From: Gangjinia marincola
Lineage (GTDB): Bacteria > Bacteroidota > Bacteroidia > Flavobacteriales > Flavobacteriaceae
Direction of reading: 5' to 3'
NCBI RefSeq assembly: GCF_039523415.1
Contig: NZ_BAAAFG010000016.1
Coordinates: forward strand, 591,717 to 655,716
Length of the DNA: 64,000 nucleotides
A program made the translations under genes and the position numbers. Shown here piece by piece: positions 60,975-64,000 of the stretch (its first letter is position 1; each line of letters starts with the position of its first letter). The notes beneath the pieces are model-generated. The model had not been told where the DNA came from. It made no database searches and saw only the letters and a program-made list of their open reading frames with translations.

Positions 60975-62117
60975 ATGGATTTTAAATTGACTGAAGAACA
61001 TCAAATGATTCGTGATGCTGCAAGAGACTTTGCTAAAAACGAATTGTTAGATGGCGTAATAGAAAGAGATAATACCCAGACCTTCCCCGCCGAACAAATT
61101 AAAAAATTAGGTGAACTGGGATTTATGGGGATGATGGCTGATCCTGAATATGGAGGTGGAGGAATGGACACAATTTCATACGTTATTGCTATGGAAGAAT
61201 TGTCCAAAGTTGATGCTTCAGCCTCTGTAGTAGTTTCAGTAAACAATTCCTTGGTATGCTGGGGATTAGATACCTATGGATCCAAAGAGCAAAAAGAAAA
61301 ATACTTAACCAAACTTACTACGGGAGAATCTATTGGAGCCTTCTGTCTAAGTGAACCCGAAGCCGGTAGCGATGCAACTTCTCAAAAAACAACTGCGATT
61401 GATAAAGGTGATCATTATATCCTAAACGGAACCAAAAACTGGATCACTAACGGAAATTCCGCAGACTATTACCTCGTAATCGCTCAAACCGATCGTGAGA
61501 AAAAACATCGCGGGATAAATGCCTTTATTGTAGAAAAAGGATGGGAGGGTTTTGAAATAGGTCCAAAAGAAGATAAAATGGGTATTCGTGGGAGCGACAC
61601 ACATTCATTAATCTTCAATGATGTAAAAGTGCCTAAAGAAAATCGAATTGGTGAAGACGGTTTTGGTTTTAAATTCGCCATGAAAACCTTGGCAGGTGGT
61701 CGTATAGGCATTGCTGCTCAAGCATTGGGTATCGCTGCCGGAGCGTATGAATTAGCGAAGGAATATTCAAAAGTGCGTAAGGCTTTTGGTACAGAAATCA
61801 TGAATCATCAGGCAATAGCATTTATGCTTGCAGATATGCACACAAAAATTGAAGCCGCCAGATTATTAGTATATAAATCCGCAGCAGACAAGGACAATGG
61901 CGATAATTATGACCTTAGCGGTGCGATGGCCAAACTATATGCGTCACAGGTCGCGATGGAAGTCGCTACAGATGCCGTCCAAGTCCATGGTGGTAATGGT
62001 TACGTCAAAGAATATCACGTAGAACGCCTTATGAGGGATGCAAAAATCACTCAAATTTATGAAGGCACTTCAGAAATTCAAAAAATCGTCATCTCTAGAA
62101 GTGTTCTAAAAGATTAA
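60975..62117 (+). CDS. Acyl-CoA dehydrogenase
   Basis: A 380-residue FAD-dependent enzyme of the short-chain (butyryl-CoA) type, starting MDFKLTEEHQMIRD. Family motifs are AFCLSEPEAGSDAT near 124-137, NGTKNWITNGNSADYY near 155-170, VHGGNGYVKEYHVERLMRDAK near 335-355 and IYEGTSEIQ, whose Glu is the catalytic base in this branch. It should oxidise acyl-CoA in fatty-acid or branched amino-acid breakdown. Partner genes such as etfAB are not here. A terminator follows. Confidence 0.95.
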   Translation: MDFKLTEEHQMIRDAARDFAKNELLDGVIERDNTQTFPAEQIKKLGELGFMGMMADPEYGGGGMDTISYVIAMEELSKVDASASVVVSVNNSLVCWGLDTYGSKEQKEKYLTKLTTGESIGAFCLSEPEAGSDATSQKTTAIDKGDHYILNGTKNWITNGNSADYYLVIAQTDREKKHRGINAFIVEKGWEGFEIGPKEDKMGIRGSDTHSLIFNDVKVPKENRIGEDGFGFKFAMKTLAGGRIGIAAQALGIAAGAYELAKEYSKVRKAFGTEIMNHQAIAFMLADMHTKIEAARLLVYKSAADKDNGDNYDLSGAMAKLYASQVAMEVATDAVQVHGGNGYVKEYHVERLMRDAKITQIYEGTSEIQKIVISRSVLKD

Positions 62118-62138
62118 GTTCTTAACTCTATCAACTAA

Positions 62139-62167
62139 GCATCTTACGAAAGTAAGGTGCTTTTTTT
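62139..62167 (+). terminator. Intrinsic terminator after the acyl-CoA dehydrogenase gene
   Basis: GCATCTTAC (62139-62147) and GTAAGGTGC (62152-62160) form a 9-bp stem (one T-G) with a GAAA loop, followed by seven T residues. Confidence 0.92.
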
Positions 62168-62191
62168 ATATTCAAGCGTAAAATCAAATTG

Positions 62192-63280
62192 ATGGACACG
62201 CTAGAAATAACCCTACGAATTTTTGGAGGTATAGTACTAATACTTCTAAACGCTATGTTTGTCCTTACAGAATTTGGTCTCACTCGTTTACGACAATATG
62301 ACAAAGAAGAATTAGAAGAAAATCCCGCGCTGGATAGAGCTTGGGAGATGACTAATAAATTAGAAATATATCTAACGGGGTGTCAGCTAGGTATTTCTAC
62401 GACCAGTGTACTTTTAGGCGTTATTTTTGAACCCGCAGTCACAAAATTGATTGAACCCTTAATCACAATGTTTGGTTTCTCATCAGGAACAGTCAAATCG
62501 ATCTCAATTGTAGTTGGACTGATAATCATTAATTTAGCACACAAAATCTGGGGAGAGCAAGCACCAACCTACTTTGGAGTAGAGAAACCCATTAAAGCTG
62601 CAAAATTCGGAAGTGGGTTTCTCTACTGGTGGACTAAAATCATGTATCCATTCATCATTTTCGGCGATGGCTTAGCAAAATGGACCTTAAAACTCTTTGG
62701 AGTTGAGATGACCAGATCTTGGGTAGAACAAGAAGGTCAGTCAAACGATTCCGAAGAAAAAAATAACGATAATACACAAGCAAGAACCACAACAAGAACA
62801 GCCATTGTAGATTTTCTTAAAGAAAAAACCTCCCTTTCTAAAGATCGCGTTGATGAAATTGTTAAATCCTATGATATTGGCAACACACCCGCAACAAAAA
62901 TAATGGTTAAACTAAAAAATGTCATCAGTCTTGATGAGAGCATAGACTTTCAAGAAAATATTGAGCGCATTGCACAGAGTAAACACTCTAGATATCCGCT
63001 AATGAATCAATCAGGCAAGCAGTACGCTGGCAATATATATGTCCCATCTATTCTACTTAATTATGAAGCCCTTAATACTGGCAAGAAGAAAATATCCAGT
63101 CTCACAAAAGGCAAAATGACCAGAGATTGTTCTATTTCGATCAGTGAATTAATAGATGCCTTCCAGTCCGAAGATCAAGAACTTTGTATGCTCCTTGAGA
63201 ATAATAATGTAGTTGGTCTAGTCACCTTAACAGATGCAATAGAAAATGTTTTTGGGCAGTTAAAAGACCCGTTGGATTAA
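62192..63280 (+). CDS. CNNM/DUF21-CBS transmembrane protein
   Basis: A 362-residue protein related to CNNM/CorC/YfjD-type ion transport or hemolysin-annotated families. The N-terminal DUF21 region (about 1-180) has three to four membrane segments, with the LTGCQLGISTTSVLLGVIFEPAV and AHKIWGEQAPTYFGVEKP motifs. Two CBS domains follow (about 225-355, ending VVGLVTLTDAIENVFGQLKDP). The usual C-terminal CorC/HlyC domain is absent. An upstream TTG at 62189 is read through by the same frame, but the ATG at 62192 is the likely start. The transported ion (Mg2+ or other) is unknown. Confidence 0.88.
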   Translation: MDTLEITLRIFGGIVLILLNAMFVLTEFGLTRLRQYDKEELEENPALDRAWEMTNKLEIYLTGCQLGISTTSVLLGVIFEPAVTKLIEPLITMFGFSSGTVKSISIVVGLIIINLAHKIWGEQAPTYFGVEKPIKAAKFGSGFLYWWTKIMYPFIIFGDGLAKWTLKLFGVEMTRSWVEQEGQSNDSEEKNNDNTQARTTTRTAIVDFLKEKTSLSKDRVDEIVKSYDIGNTPATKIMVKLKNVISLDESIDFQENIERIAQSKHSRYPLMNQSGKQYAGNIYVPSILLNYEALNTGKKKISSLTKGKMTRDCSISISELIDAFQSEDQELCMLLENNNVVGLVTLTDAIENVFGQLKDPLD

Positions 63281-63320
63281 ACGTATGTTTCTGCGTGCTC
63301 TCGTCTCATTCTGTCGACGT

Positions 63321-63389
63321 GACCGGGCTATCCGCTATATCTCTTTCCCAGAGTTTTGGGAAAGAGGATGCCGCTGCTATCCCTGCCCG
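63321..63389. repeat. Structured repeat-like element next to the rRNA operon
   Basis: An outer CGGGC/GCCCG pair (63324-63328 with 63385-63389) encloses a perfect 10-bp stem CTCTTTCCCA/TGGGAAAGAG (63341-63350 with 63357-63366). The arms between carry GGGCTATCCGC and GCCGCTGCTATCCC. I recall similar CCGGGCTATCCGCTATATC and GATGCCGCT elements in flavobacterial spacers, but could not check. It has no open reading frame. The remaining part of the 63281-63603 spacer holds a C/G-rich palindrome at 63549-63563 and nothing else that I recognise. Confidence 0.5.
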
Positions 63390-63548
63390 AAGGGAGTTGC
63401 GAGAAGCCTATGCTTCGAAGTAATCTTTTGATTGTACACGTAATATTCCCTTGAACCTATACATTTAAACAGCATCCGGTCTTAGACCTCAGTCTAATAA
63501 CCCTCAAAATCAAGCACTCAGGTACCTTACTATTGAAAATGTATAGAG

Positions 63549-63563
63549 TCCCCCTTAGGGGGA
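63549..63563. repeat. Palindrome TCCCCCTTAGGGGGA followed by G-runs
   Basis: A 15-bp inverted repeat with a single-base centre, followed by TTTAGGGGGAGGGG and AGGGG, giving four G-runs within 45 bp. Similar C5TTAG5 elements recur in Bacteroidota spacers (from memory). There is no T-run to make it a terminator. Confidence 0.5.
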
Positions 63564-63603
63564 TTTAGGGGGAGGGGATTTTAGGGGATAAGATTTAGTG
63601 GAT

Positions 63604-63638
63604 AAAAAAAGACCCAACCATATAAATGATTGAGTCTT
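63604..63638 (-). terminator. Intrinsic terminator of the rRNA operon
   Basis: On the minus strand AAGACTCAATCAT pairs with ATGGTTGGGTCTT (13 bp with G-T pairs) around a short loop, followed by a T-run at 63604-63610. It lies just past the 5S 3' end. Confidence 0.9.
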
Positions 63639-63644
63639 TAAAAG

Positions 63645-63749
63645 AAGGCGGCGACATACTCTCCCACGGATGCAGTACCATCTGCGCTGATGGGCTTAAC
63701 TTCTCTGTTCGGAAAGGTAAGAGGTGAGCCCCATCGCTATAACCACCTT
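63645..63749 (-). rRNA. rrf: 5S ribosomal RNA
   Basis: The minus strand contains the conserved 5S core: CGAACAGAGAAGTTAAGC and a TGGTACTGC segment, ending with GGGAGAGTATGTCGCC. The terminal helix pairs GGTGGT (63742-63747) with GCCGCC (63647-63652). The exact ends are uncertain by a few bases. Confidence 0.95.
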
Positions 63750-63778
63750 AAATCATTGTGACTTCCATCGCTACTACG

Positions 63779-63864
63779 TCCACCGAAGCTTCAGCGTAGG
63801 TGGAGAACCACCTTAAAACTTAATCCCGGACTTGATTCGGGATCTCTTCCTACCTAGGCAGGAA
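63779..63864. repeat. REP-like hairpins in the 23S-5S spacer
   Basis: Three inverted repeats in a row: TCCACC/GGTGGA (63779-63804) around CGAAGCTTC, ATCCCG/CGGGAT (63823-63843), and TTCCT/AGGAA (63847-63864). CGAAGCTTC and the CAGGAAT-type arm also occur in the 150-bp element at 16149-16298. Confidence 0.5.
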
Positions 63865-63951
63865 TTAATATCTTGACATAAAAAATAATAAAGCAATTTG
63901 TACGCTCTTGAATCGAGCACTTGTAGATTTTAAAAATCTTGAGCGATAAGC

Positions 63952-64000
63952 TCATACGGGTTATTAGTATCACTTGGCTATGACATTACTGCCTTTACAC
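63952..64000 (-). rRNA. rrl: 23S ribosomal RNA, 3' end (partial)
   Basis: On the minus strand the sequence from the window edge reads GTGTAAAGGCAGTAATGTCA, then AAGTGATACTAATAACCCG and TATGAGC, which matches the conserved 3' end of 23S (GATACTAAT near the end helix). The gene continues beyond the window. The exact 3' end is approximate. Confidence 0.85.

Noticed and set aside
1..64000. CRISPR array, prophage, transposase or toxin-antitoxin/defence island
   Set aside because: No regularly spaced repeats, no phage or transposase proteins and no known defence motifs were found on either strand.

Overview
The window is typical of a marine-type member of the Flavobacteriaceae (Bacteroidota). The DNA is AT-rich. 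Start codons lack Shine-Dalgarno sequences, and many intergenic regions carry the Bacteroidota -7 box TAnnTTTG, often with TTG 16-20 bp upstream. The gene content fits: type IX secretion genes (porU, porV, gldJ), a SusC/SusD pair, a T9SS-sorted protein, an NhaD Na+/H+ antiporter, an Hpt-Adk fusion and a single-chain GcvP. Nearly all of it is chromosomal housekeeping sequence. I see no prophage, transposase, CRISPR array or defence island.

Layout. 1-8.3 kb: tail of an unknown gene, rhomboid protease, rarA, a conserved exported protein, a YjjG-type phosphatase, a polysaccharide-deacetylase-like protein, radC, a DUF1569 protein, a PaiB-like protein and mpl. 8.3-14 kb: a TPR protein, obg, hpt-adk, then purK-GNAT and purE. 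14-18.4 kb: an M3 oligopeptidase, a 150-bp repeat element, a glycosyltransferase, and an ECF sigma factor with a small zinc-finger anti-sigma candidate. 18.4-27 kb: an outer-membrane uptake locus made of a di-heme peroxidase, a lipoprotein, SusD, SusC and an ELWxxDGT-type T9SS cargo. 27-36 kb: UbiA-like protein, gcvP, a FabH-methyltransferase-GT2 group, a PAP2 phosphatase and a PafA-like phosphatase. 36-38 kb: an MlaE/MlaF-type lipid ABC transporter. 37.8-51 kb: a long minus-strand series (porU, porV, cdd, pdhA, aceF, M28 peptidase, SDR, SprT-like, manC, DUF389), broken by two strong terminators into at least three transcription units. 51-54.4 kb: gldJ and murF. 54.5-54.8 kb: two tRNA-Val genes. 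54.9-60.8 kb: an operon gdh-nhaD-exbB-exbD-tonB-folC. 61-63.3 kb: acyl-CoA dehydrogenase and a CNNM/DUF21-CBS protein. 63.3-64 kb: repeat-rich spacer, then 5S and the 3' end of 23S rRNA on the minus strand.

How the genes work together: porU and porV (sortase and its shuttle) with gldJ serve secretion and gliding, and the ELWxxDGT protein is a likely cargo. ExbB-ExbD-TonB can energise SusC-type receptors such as the one at 22.5-25.5 kb. NhaD and Gdh share the TonB transcription unit, linking ion homeostasis and glutamate metabolism to outer-membrane energisation. purK, purE, hpt-adk and cdd cover nucleotide synthesis and salvage. mpl and murF cover wall precursor recycling and synthesis.

The most unusual signals are not genes. 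They are a 13-bp GC-rich motif scattered through genes and spacers, a 28-bp perfect palindrome upstream of mpl, a terminator-like hairpin whose U-tract runs into the susC start codon, a 150-bp element with 13-bp inverted ends, and a structured repeat beside the rRNA operon. I did not find a clearly new multi-gene system. The best candidates are the SusCD/di-heme peroxidase locus and the FabH-methyltransferase-GT2 group.
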